64,000 nt of DNA from Rhynchosporium graminicola. Lineage: Eukaryota > Ascomycota > Leotiomycetes > Helotiales > Ploettnerulaceae. The stretch covers positions 8,250 to 72,249 of the forward strand of contig FJUW01000053.1 in assembly GCA_900074885.1 (NCBI GenBank), in the 5' to 3' direction. Under the pieces are notes generated by a model. That model worked only from the letters and a program-made list of their open reading frames with translations, was not told where the DNA came from and made no database searches. A program made the position numbers and the translations under genes. This document shows, one piece after another, positions 12,091 to 22,441 of this stretch; positions within the stretch are counted from its first letter, which is position 1; each line of letters opens with the position of its first letter.

Positions 12091-12841
12091 TATATTATAT
12101 TTAACCTTTAGTTCAGTCTATAATACTCCTACTGAATTATACTTATTAAGCAGTATAATATTATTATTACTAAGTCCTTCGATTATAATATCTAGGGCCT
12201 TCGAGTCGTCGAATACCTATTTCTCAGCTTTCTCTAGATTCTATATTCTGCTAAGCCTCTCGAAATCGCTCGTAAGGTTATCTATAGTTAATACTAATAA
12301 TATACTTTCAGAGGTAGTCTCTAGTATACTTTTACCTTTTATTCTATCTCGAGTTATCTAAGTAAAGTTAACTTTACTAGTATCTATTATATAGAATATA
12401 CTCTTTCCCTTAATCTTAACTTTAGCTCGTAGAAACTATTTATTATAGTTCTTATAGCTTAAGATTAGTAGCTTATTATCTTTCTCTATTTTATCCTATA
12501 GTTATCGTATAGTACTCGATACGTTCGACTAGGTTTTCTATAAGTTAACTATAGTTAACTCAGCGTATATATATAGTTAGTAGATATTTATCGTTTACTA
12601 GCTATTAGTTTATATAGAGGCTATACTCGGTTTAAGGGTTACGAGTAGCTTACTTACTTACTACTCGACTTTATAATTATAGAGTTTCCTCTGAAGTCTA
12701 CGAGTCGTGCGATTATTTTTCCGAGAAACGATCTTTCTTATTATCCTCGGATTATTAATACAGATCTCCCTCTAGAGTCTATAGGTCGTATAGTTAGTAT
12801 TAAAGGCCTTCTTACTTATAGCTCTTCGGTTATTATTAGCG

Positions 12842-13034
12842 CTCTTACGTAGCTCTTTAGTCTTCTTACTTTAACTAGAATACCCTTATCTTACGTATTA
12901 GGGATTTTAATCGATCGCTTTACTTTCGTCGATTATTAGTACTCTTACTTAGCCCTTTAGTCTTCTTACGTTAACTAGAATACCCTTATCTTACGTGTTA
13001 GGGATTTTAATCGATCGCCTTACTTTCGTCGATT
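12842..13034 (-). repeat. 110-bp tandem duplication in the minus-strand copia leader
   Basis: The segment starting at 12842 recurs starting at 12952 with a 110-bp period; the shared core includes 'aactagaatacccttatc' and 'gggattttaatcgatcgc'. Differences between the copies are mainly C/T or G/A. It lies just inside the primer-binding site, in the untranslated leader of the copia. Confidence 0.8.
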
Positions 13035-13066
13035 CGAAGTTACGTCCTGCCGGGGCTTATAACCTA

Positions 13067-13290
13067 TTAAAAGGAATATTCCTATTCTCGTATACCTATA
13101 GGGATAGGAGTAATATTCATAGAGGAATCAGACGCTAGTAGATTAGATTATTATCTTTATTAAGTGACTTAACTACTTTAGTTTTTCTAGTAAGTATATA
13201 TCTATAATATATCCCGGATATTCTTTAATATCCGGGCTTGTGCACTAGCTCTAGTCCCGATTAGGTTACTACGTGATACTGCACTAAACA
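13067..13290 (-). repeat. 5' LTR of the minus-strand copia
   Basis: Bounded on one side by the half-tRNA primer-binding site (13051-13064) and on the other by a TGTT start at 13290 (minus strand). The inner edge is uncertain by a few bases. It contains a perfect hairpin at 13213-13236. No second copy is visible, because the 3' end of the element was cut off at 472. Confidence 0.65.
13213..13236. repeat. perfect hairpin in the copia LTR
   Basis: Ten-base arms cccggatatt (13213-13222) and aatatccggg (13227-13236) with a four-base loop. It could act in transcript 3'-end formation or be chance; the perfect pairing in otherwise RIP-scrambled DNA is notable. Confidence 0.6.
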
Positions 13291-13749
13291 CTAACTATTC
13301 TAATAATAATAGTACTATACTAGTTATAGCTTCTAAATCGGGCGGTAAGCTATATTTACTTTATCTATTTATAGCGGGAGTCGAGTTTAAGTAGAGCGTA
13401 GGGTATATAAAGGAAAGGGTTTATTAATATTAGAGCCTTTCCTTTTTAACCACGATAACTACTCTAACTTATAAGTTTACTCTCCTTAGACTGCGATATA
13501 GTTCCTAGAGTAAGTATCGTTACTAATTACTATAGTAGTCTACTGTAATCTTATATATTAATCGACCTAATTAAGTCCTCTCTTATTATAAGTAAGTTTC
13601 CTATCTTAGTATTAGAGATAGTCTTTAAGTGCAGTATAGAGGGTTCACGGATCTATAGTACTAACTCCTGCAGTACCCTTACTAGTTCCCGCTAGTACTC
13701 TTTCAGTAGTATATTATATATATTACCTGCGATATATTCGCGCTTTCTT

Positions 13750-14650
13750 TAAGATAAAGTATAATAATACTCTTATTCTAGAACTTCTATATTCGTTTAA
13801 TAAGCCTAACTATAAGCTTTATAAGTATTATTCGGCGTTAAAGAGTAATTATAAGTATATAAGTTACTTAAACCTAAACGTAGTTATATATACTAACACG
13901 TTATAGGTACTTAACTATATTAATATAGAGTATACTATCTTATCCGGTTTACTTCTTAGTAGTAAAGCTAAGGATACGGAGCTAAATCAGGGCGGTATTA
14001 TAGCTACTTATAAAGCTATCGATCAGATCTATTATCTCGCGAAATCTGCTGCTTCTACTACTATATTAGAGATTACTACTATATAATTAGTAGAGACTTA
14101 AGCTTTAAGGCGATCTATAGAGAAAGTATTTAAAGAGTTAGAGTTTATTAAAGTAATACGTTAAGATCCTTAAACCTTCAGATACTAGTATAATACTAAC
14201 GCGATATAGGATTTAGATCTTCTAATAGTAGATTCTGCGAAGTCTAAGCTAATAATATAAATAGTATTAAAGTAAACAAAGGAATTAAATACTATTATAC
14301 GGGAATTTACGAAGAAGGCTATATTCAAGGCTATAATATCTAACGCTAAAGGAAAAGGGAATTCACTTTCTAGTTTAGAGATAGTATCAGATCTAGATAC
14401 TCCCGGACTCTCTCTAAAGAAGAAAGCCTATAGGATTAGCTATTATACTTAGTCTACTACTAGAGCTATATTAGTAAATTTAAATAAGAAGTTAGATATA
14501 GTAGTTCTAGTTCTAAATATTCTAGATTTACTAGAAGCTCTAGAGAACTTAATAGAGAAAGCTAGTAAAGTGGAAGTAATAAGAGAAGTAGAGTTTTAGA
14601 TATAGCGTTATTACGAAGTATAATCAGGGGATTATCCTTAGTAATAAATT
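13750..14650 (+). pseudogene. decayed reading frame antisense to the gypsy pol, between integrase and the element's 3' end
   Basis: On the plus strand, opposite to gypsy gag-pol, a frame of about 300 codons runs through this stretch. It is interrupted only by TAG/TAA, each one transition from CAG/CAA (Gln) or TGG (Trp). Readable stretches include 'LSGLLLSSKAKDTELNQGG' and 'LSLKKKAYRISYY'. A TATA-like element (gtatataaagg, about 13407-13417) lies upstream on the same strand. I do not recognise the product; it is polar and helix-prone, and shares no obvious similarity with the comparable frame at 48905-49611. It could also be the remnant of another inserted element. Confidence 0.5.
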
Positions 14651-14699
14651 TTTAATACTAGTAATTATAATAGTTTATTATCCTCTAAGTAATTATAAT

Positions 14700-17600
14700 T
14701 ATCTATTCCGTCTTCCTAAGTCTTAATCTACTGATCTAGTTTATATAGAGGTCTAGGTTTACTTAGGTTAGTAGCGTAGAAGTCTTTAAGCTTATACGAA
14801 GTACTTATTAGATTAGAAGCGTTATACTAAGTTAGGTCCAGGTTATAGCTTAGCTAACTAACTTAATACTTCAGATTACCTCTTAGAAGCTATATAGTAA
14901 GTATATTTTATAACTCTTACTCTTCTTAAGTAGCGATAACCTCTAGGGGTAAGTTTAGTAACTCCTAGCTTAGTAATAGATCGTCCGAGTCCTTAAAGAG
15001 TAATTCGGAGGCGAATATATTATATATAGAAAATCCTGAGAGTAAATCTAGCTTATAAGAGTATCTGATCTTAGCTAGGATCTAGTATAGTTCTACTTAG
15101 AAGCTAGATAGCTTCTTACTTAGCTAGTAATTCTTAAGGTTCCTTATAGAGAGAAATACCTTATCTCTAACTTCCTAGTCGATATTACGCTATTTCCGGT
15201 CAGTTATAGCGCTTATCTTCTGCTAAGTAGCTAGTATATAGGCTTTTATAACCTCGATAGCGGATTTAGTACGTTTAGCTAAGGATTTAGTATTAGTATA
15301 ATTAAGCTTCTCTTACGGTATTAATATAGTAGATTACTTCTAATCCTAGCTATTCCGTAGTATTATATTATATTTAGGGGTATATAGCGCTATACTAATA
15401 GAATCGTAAGGTAAGTTTACTTAGGCGCGGTCTATTATTAGTAGTAATTCGCTCTAGTTACTCTAGTAGTAATTAACGAAAAGTCTTAAGCGTTAGTTAA
15501 TATACTAGTTTATAATCTCTATTTATCTATCGGTTTACTAGTAGAAAGAGATAGAAAGCTTAACCTTAACTCTAATTATATAATAAAACTCTTATTAGAA
15601 AGATAAGATAAACTAAGCTCTTTAGTTAGATATAATTAACTTAGGAGTATATCCGAAATAATATATCTATTAGATAAATAATATCACTATCCCGCGGGTA
15701 TCGATATTATAGTAGTATAATATCGATATAGAGTCCTTTCTTAAGCGATCGATAAATACTAATATCTTATTAAATCCTTAGTTATTAGGTAAGAAATCCT
15801 TAAAATCTATAGCTAGATACTATATAAGATAGCTAAGTACTAGTAATAGATTAAGGAATCCTTATTATTTCGTCTGCTTTAGATAAGAGTACTAATAAGA
15901 GTAGTAATTATAAGTATATTATTTCATATCTAATATAAGTCCTTTCTAGTAGTAATAAGTAGAAATTATCTTAGCGGTCTTACGAGTATTTAGATAAGCA
16001 GAGGAAACTTAATCGTAGACTTCGCTAAGTAAATAAGTATATAGTAAGATATAGTATTATATATATAGATAACTATTATAAAGTGGTAAATTATTATTAA
16101 TAATATAGCTATTTCCTAATATATTCCGTTTATTAGAGAATAATTCTCAGTTGAATTAATATAGTTTCTCGATTGAATCAAAGGAGTTACGTATAGGTTC
16201 TCATAGCGTATTAGTCCCTAGCGATATTAGGTATATATAACTAATTTAATTAATATAATATTTAGCTAATTCCGAGTTAATCCTAAGGTCTAAGTAGTCT
16301 AGAGATAATAAAACCCGAGATCTATTATCCTATTTCTATTATTTCTATATCTTTAGATCTTATTCCTTATAACTAAGGATATTAGCTTTAGTATTATCTT
16401 TACTAGGTATATATATAATTTAAAAGTTAAATTTAGAAAGGAATTCTATCTATTTAGCTTACTTACTAGTTAGGACTTTAGTAGTTATAAAGTATTCTAA
16501 GGATCAATAGTCCGTATATACGCTAGTATAGCGTTATAAAGATATAAGTTCAAGTTTCTATTTCCGGAAAGACTTAATAATAGTATATTATTCCTTATTA
16601 TAGATCTTCTAGTTTAATTCGTATCTATTAAGAATATAAAAGTAGAATCTAATTAGATATTACTAGTTATCTTTATATAATTAAGAGATAACTCTAGCTA
16701 TTATATTATTAGAGGTATTTATTTCTAATTTAGTCTATAATTCAGGGTTAAAATAGTATAGTTTCTATACTAATAGTAGCTATTAATATGAATCGTCGAA
16801 GGATTTCTTATAATCATTAGTGAAATTCTATAGTACTATAAGCCTAGTAAGTATGAAGAGAGGTTTAGCGATAAGGCCGAAATTCCGAATAAATTAATAG
16901 TAAAAACTATAGAATCTTAGGAAAGATTTTATAACTATTATTATTTCGAGGTACTTCTAGTCTACTAATAATACTACTTTCTCAGGATCTGGCTCGATTC
17001 CGTTAGTAATAACGATATATCTAAGGTATTTAGTCTAAGTAATATAGAATTCGCTTTTCTTAATATCTACTTAGAGTCTAGTATCTATTAAGTATTATAA
17101 TACTAATTTAATATATTCCTCGTATTCCTAGAGCGTTTCTGAGTATATAAGAATATTATCTAAGTAAGCTATATAGAAATCGTCTAAGTAATCTAATAGT
17201 ATATTATTCATATATTATTAGTATATACTAAGTCTATTATAGAGCTTAAAAAGTAGTATCTTATATTTATAGGATCTGAAGCAGGTTTAGAAAGTAATAT
17301 ACTCCTCTAATTCAGAGTCTATATAGATATAGTTAAATACTACTCGGATATCTAGTTTAGTAAAAATTACTACTTTAGATACTCGAGTTAAGAGCTTATT
17401 AATCCTAAGTATTAGATAGGAATCCTTTCGAGTGATTATATTAAGCTTATAATAGTCGATACAGAAGCGTAATCCTCTATCGGCCTTCTTAATAAATAGT
17501 ATAAGTAATATAAAGGGACTTTAGCTAGATTTAATAAATCCCTTATTTAGGTTCTCTATAAAGTACTCCTTAGTTATTCGTAGTTCGTCTATAGATTACT

Positions 17601-20150
17601 AATATAAGAGCGAATATATATTAAGTAATAATACTTTCAGAATAATTTTATAATCGTATAAGCGATATAATAGAAGAATATTAGAATCCCGCTTAGAAAA
17701 GGCTTCCTTAAGAGTATAGTACTATTCCGGTAGCTTTTCAGCTATAAGTCGTTTAGTATCAGGATCCTTAGGAGAATCGCTATTTATATAGTCTTATAAG
17801 AGGCGGTTTATCTTATAGATACTAGTAAAGAATAATTTAGAGCTTTTATATTTTATATTAAAGTGAAAAGCTATAATACTAATTTAGTAAATTAGAACCG
17901 GTTTCTAGATCCTTAGAGGTTAAGAGAAGTACTTATAGTAAGGTTTCGGCGCAAGTACTTTTCTTAATAAATTCGGAGCGGGAAAGGGTTCGGATTCTTT
18001 AGCGATAAGCGAAAATAAATTAAATAGTAGGAATAATATATTAATATACTATATCGCTACTATTTAGGGTAATTAGCGTTAGTCTAGCTAGTTTATAGTA
18101 GAGTCCTACGTATTAGTATCGATTTAGTAAGATCGATTAATATTAGGTTTATAAGGCGGTAGAGTTATAATTATCTTCTTATTATATTAGAGAGTAGCTA
18201 GATATCGTTCCGGCTATAGTAGCTTATAGTAGAGCGTATCTAGCTTAACTTGAAATTATTATATCTATTTAATACTAATAATTATATCTTACTATCCTAA
18301 ATCGAGGAGAATAAAAGGGTAGTTATAAATACGCTTACTATTAATAGAAAAGTATAAATATATGAAATAGATAATATAAGTTCTGACGGATTATTAGAAC
18401 TTATATATTAGAATAGAATAAGATAGTAGCTTGATTTTAATACTAAGGGCTCCTAATAATTATCTAGTAAGAGTGCGATTAATAAATAGATAGCTATTCG
18501 CTCTGATATCGATTAAGCATTTATAGAGACTTCTAGCTTATTTATACTAACTATAATTAAGTATATAAATTACTTACTTCTTATTAGAGAGTTAAAGTTA
18601 AGATTAGAGAGATTATACTTATATAGACTTAAGAAGGAGTTTTTACTTAAGCTTTATCGTTTCCTTTTAGTATTAGTTCAGATTCGGAAGGTATATCTTC
18701 TATTATTCCTTTAGTTACTCTTTCCTTTTCCGGGAATTCGTCGATTAATTAAACCTTAAGTAGGTTAGGGTAATCTAGCTTAATATAACTAAGCTATCTA
18801 TAGCTATAATACTTAAGAGGTTCTCCGGTCGAGGTAGCAGGGCGTTTTAGCGCGGAGGGAGTACTAGCTCGTACTAGGGTAGAGATACGTATATATAGTA
18901 TAAGAGTAATTTATCGAGGGGCTAAGCTTAGGGACTAGTAAGAAGTAGAACTAGTAGTAGTCGTAGTAGTAATAGTAGGCTTACGGTATTATACCGGGGT
19001 AGTAGCTTTCTCGAGATAGGTCTATTCCGAATTATAATAATACTTAGTATTAAAAGAAAGTAAAGATCTAACTATAGAAGCGTAGTTCTTATTTCATATT
19101 AATTTAATAATAAGAGTTAAAGCGCGTAAGGATAATATAATCTTATCTTATATATAAAAGAACTACTCTTTCTTTTTAACTTTACTTTAGATAATAGTGC
19201 TTTAAAATCGACTACGAAACTCAGCGAAAGTCTCGCGTATATAGCTAGGTTATTATATTTCTAAGTAATAGAAAGCGTTATAATAGTTATCTTCCTCTAA
19301 ACTAGTAAGAAAGTTCTCCTTTAATAAAGAGATTATTTTATTACTAGTCTTAAACTTATTAGCGAAATACTAAAGCGTAAGATACTCCTTAGCTAATCTA
19401 GTAACTAGTCCTTATACGAGAATACGCTAAGAGAAGTCTATAAGGTAATAGTTAGTATTTATAGCTAGCCGGTCTCGTATCGATACTCTCTATTAGAGGA
19501 AGGTAGAGTCCGATCTATTATCTAGAGATAAGATCTTCTTAGTAAGATAAGACTTCCTAAGGCGTAACTCTACTAATTCGGCGCTAAGAGAGAGAGATAG
19601 TTTATTAGGAATAGTATCCTCTCTCTTAGTAATATATATCGAAATAGAGTTTATTAGCTTATTAAACTCTAGAATACGCGAAGATTATAGTATTAGTTCT
19701 AGTAAGAGAGTTAAAGATAAGCGAGAGACTCTTATAAGGAACTTATCTTATGCGGAGATTAGTTTATCTATAGTATCTTCTAGAGAGTTATTCTTCTTCT
19801 TTTAGTTTACTAATTATTATAAGAGGGAATAGATCAGGTTCGAGTTATCTATAGTAATAGAAGTACTTAGCGATTATACTCCTAGGGAATTTCGCTTTTA
19901 TTTTCTTTTCCCTCTTAATTAGTACTTTCTTAATAAAGTATTAATATTCTCTAGTATAAGAGATATTTAGAGTAAGGAAAGATATAATAGATTAAGTTCA
20001 GAGGTAAAGCGAGAGGAGTCGTATTAAGTTCCCTTAGAACTAGAGGAGTCTTTAGTTTATTAGTTAAGAGCTATAATAATAGCTTAAAAAGGAGTATATT
20101 AGGGCTATTTTAGCGATAATATATAAAGGTTAAAGTTCCGAAGTATTTAT
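14700..20150 (-). pseudogene. decayed gypsy gag-pol
   Basis: Reading leftward: gag about 20150-18830; a zinc knuckle about 18815-18775 in which all four metal ligands have become Tyr (codons TAT/TAC), just as G-to-A and C-to-T changes of TGT, TGC and CAC predict; reverse transcriptase about 17560-17150, with 'DRGLRFCIDYYKLN', 'IFTKLDIR' and 'YLDNILIYS' (YLDD motif with one Asp to Asn); integrase zinc region about 16000-15890; integrase core about 15830-15680, with 'AIDFKDF' and 'VFIDRL'; and an integrase C-terminal segment about 15190-15080. No intact frame of useful length remains. Confidence 0.85.
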
Positions 20151-20384
20151 TATACTTTCTTCAAAATCTGTCTATAATTCCTTTATACTAAGGGAGTTAT
20201 TAAAGGAGTATTAGCGAAGACCTCCGCTATTATACTATTTATAATAAGCTGAATTAAACCCTGATTTATAGCTATCCGAGAGATCTCTAGTATCTTAGCT
20301 ATATACGAGTAGTTATCGAATAACTAACTTAGTAGTAAGATATTATAGTAAGCTATCTCTAGCTATCTTAATCTTTTTATTTAA

Positions 20385-20652
20385 TATAATAATATAAGAC
20401 TCGAGGCGGTATATAAGTAAGAATAAATAAGTAGGGAGGCTAAGAGCGATCTTATATAGTCTATTACGAAGGAAATAAAAAGATAAGAAAGGAAGAAGAA
20501 GAGAGATAGAGTACGAGGCACCTTATATATATATACTAGTACTAGTCCGATACTATATCGAGTCGGACACTAGTTATACCGGGATACCTATGAACTTAGG
20601 CCCTAGTATCTATCCTTCTTCTGATATGATATTCAGGTAAGCTATCGTTACA
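20385..20652 (-). repeat. 268-bp LTR starting the minus-strand gypsy
   Basis: Exactly the same length as the copies at 204-471 and 42138-42405. The right end keeps TTACA where the preserved copy has TCACA; the left end reads TATA. The flank at 20653-20657 (tatag) should be the target duplication. Confidence 0.85.
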
Positions 20653-20954
20653 TATAGTTTAAATTAATACTAAGGGTTCGAGTCTCTCGTATGCATCAGA
20701 TAGAGCTTAATCGGTAATATTATAGATAAGTATAGGGGATTCGAGGATAATACTTTAGTAAAATATTATAACTAGACCTTAGGCGATCTTATATAAAATA
20801 GTAAAGAACTTTAGGAAACTTTAATTTATAACGAATAGGAAAAACTACGCTCTAAAGATAATATTATATCTGTTCCTCGAACGCTAAGTCTAGCTTATTT
20901 CAGTATGATTCGATCGATGAACTCCACGAATTTCATGTAGGCGAATACAGTAAC
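20653..20954. other. AT-rich border between repeats and genic DNA
   Basis: From the LTR end to about 20890 the sequence is still TA-rich and RIP-like without a recognisable element; after about 20900 composition becomes balanced within a few tens of bases. I see no gene here. Confidence 0.6.
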
Positions 20955-21500
20955 GTGAATACCTCAATCGCGTTTACAACACACCTCACGAGCATAGTGC
21001 GAAGGATCGCAAGAAAGTCTTGCTTGATTACGGCGATGTTTTGCACACATTTGGTCGGGAGTTTACAACTGCAAGAATTCAGGCGGATACAAAAAACATC
21101 ACGTTCACTTACTTCAGCTTACACGGATGCTGAGATGACGAGTCATGAGGAAGCTGTATCAGCTGCAGAATTTCTCCTTCGCGACCCTTCCTGCCTTCAC
21201 AGTATCGCGCGCGCGGACTTCTTGTGGATGGAGATACAGCATGCCAACATCGTGCTCATCTCGCATCTCGCGCCATACATTCACCAACTATCTCTCGACA
21301 TGGCGGGTTCCTCGCTACTGGAATATTTTCTTGTCTTCGAAGCCAAGAACATGCTTCTGAGCATGATGAACCACTATCGGGGTGGAGAAACAAGTTTACA
21401 GCCGCGGGAATACGTTTGCATAATGCGCGGACAGCGAGGGAGGTGGATGATCGGGATTGTTTGGGAGAGCCTTGTGAGTATCTACACCAAAGTATACTAG
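20955..21500 (+). other. open frame of uncertain status at the repeat border
   Basis: About 180 codons are open on the plus strand, but the frame begins at a GTG rather than an ATG; internal ATG codons such as the one starting 'MTSHEEAV' would give a shorter protein. A second frame nearby (about 20990-21115, 'KDRKKVLLDYGDVLHTFG') also looks protein-like and a splice acceptor-like 'cttcag' follows it. This could be a spliced gene or a broken one. No family recognised. Confidence 0.25.
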
Positions 21501-21503
21501 ATT

Positions 21504-22441
21504 TCAGAGGGACTTCTTCAGTTTCGTGAATAGGGGAATTGATGGGATGTATGGGATGCTGGAAGAGTAGAGGTGCATTGAGTGAGATGTTCTTGATGGT
21601 CCAGGATTGGAATGTCTTTGCGAGAGCAGAAACGAAACAGATGTTGTATTCTGACTATAGCTAAACCCCTGATCATTCCCTCGTGCTTGTACACAGACAG
21701 ATTCTTCACTGCTTCTTACAGTATCCGTAGTGATTAGAAGTCGTACCTTCGTTCTCAGTGGAGGAATCATGGAACACGGTTAGCAGTGAAGTATTCACTA
21801 GCGCCGACAGGATTCATGATACTGTCGCCATCTCTCACATGGCAGGCAGTACCTGTTACGAGAATTGAAGATCACATGGACGCAATTTACAGTCCTCAGG
21901 CACATGTGTACAAGATCGAGTATTAGGAAGCAATGAAGTCTGAAGTAGATATGCAGTAGAGGAAAGGGCTTTGTCTGGAAGAGAGGTGGATGCTGGAGTT
22001 GTAGGAGAAGATCAAGCAAATGGCTTACTGGAGTAAGATAGAATTACAATTGCGCCAACTTAATTCGGTTTATGTTTCACCATTACAGAACTATCGAAGA
22101 TCAATTTCATACGAAGGGAAGGTGGGTGAGTCGTTAGACACTTTCAGGTTGCCTCCATCTACTAACAGCTACTTGTGGACACGTGACAACTCCGAACTTC
22201 CAAAAAACATCTGAATAGCATCATCATTGCGACAACGTCTCAAGACCATCACCCACCCCATGACAACTAATAAATCGCGATCCAAATCTCTGCTTTTCCC
22301 ATCCCTTTCTCCGGGTAAGCTTTTCGCACTCTCCACAGCCTGCTCAACCTGACAATATAGGTCATCGTCGTCGTGGCTCCCCTCCATCTTGTGACATCCA
22401 GCGGCGACAGTTCCCTCGGACGCTGGCGAGGTCACTGGGGC
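21504..22441. other. intergenic region upstream of the bromodomain gene
   Basis: Only short overlapping frames on both strands and no motif I recognise. The last 250 bp, pyrimidine-rich and ending at the ATG at 22442, should include the promoter and leader of the downstream gene. Confidence 0.5.

Larger units (their letters stand above)
472..12830 (-). pseudogene. decayed copia gag-pol (gag, integrase, partial reverse transcriptase)
   Basis: Reading leftward: gag on both sides of the nested copia (about 12500-12096 and 6062-5700); a CCHC zinc knuckle near 5570-5610 in which the two first cysteines have become Tyr; the segment before integrase, about 5200-4950 (readable 'YLGKFDDKSIWIIK'); integrase about 4760-4300; the linker near 4000-3850 (readable 'RYSENITKYFKVY'); and reverse transcriptase 1394-472 (readable 'RIDTLRLFLAIIAKEDLEY', then 'ALKSLYKLN' at the break). 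The order integrase before reverse transcriptase is diagnostic of Ty1/copia. In-frame stops are mostly TAG/TAA at expected Trp or Gln positions, as RIP produces. Confidence 0.8.
472..13290 (-). mobile_element. Ty1/copia retrotransposon, minus strand, 3' part missing, host of three nested elements
   Basis: A copia-type element reads leftward from its 5' LTR (about 13067-13290). On the minus strand the LTR starts with TGTTTAGTGCAGTATCACG. Immediately inside is a primer-binding site, plus-strand 13051-13064, matching the anticodon-side half of initiator methionine tRNA. The element is split by the plus-strand copia (6068-12090) and the gag-only element (1395-3553); its frames resume across both. 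It stops in reverse transcriptase at 472, where another LTR was inserted, so RNase H and the 3' LTR are not visible. It is heavily RIP-mutated and cannot be functional. Confidence 0.85.
13291..20652 (-). mobile_element. Ty3/gypsy retrotransposon, minus strand (5' LTR present, 3' end not in window)
   Basis: It reads leftward from its 5' LTR (20385-20652) through leader, gag, reverse transcriptase and integrase to about 14700, then through a region with a frame on the opposite strand. At 13290 it is interrupted by the minus-strand copia; its 3' LTR would lie beyond the left edge of the window. Reverse transcriptase before integrase makes it Ty3/gypsy. All frames are broken by RIP-type stops. 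Confidence 0.82.

Noticed and set aside
22373..22441. 23-codon upstream extension of the bromodomain protein
   Set aside because: The extension begins with GTG; the first ATG at 22442 gives the expected conserved N terminus.
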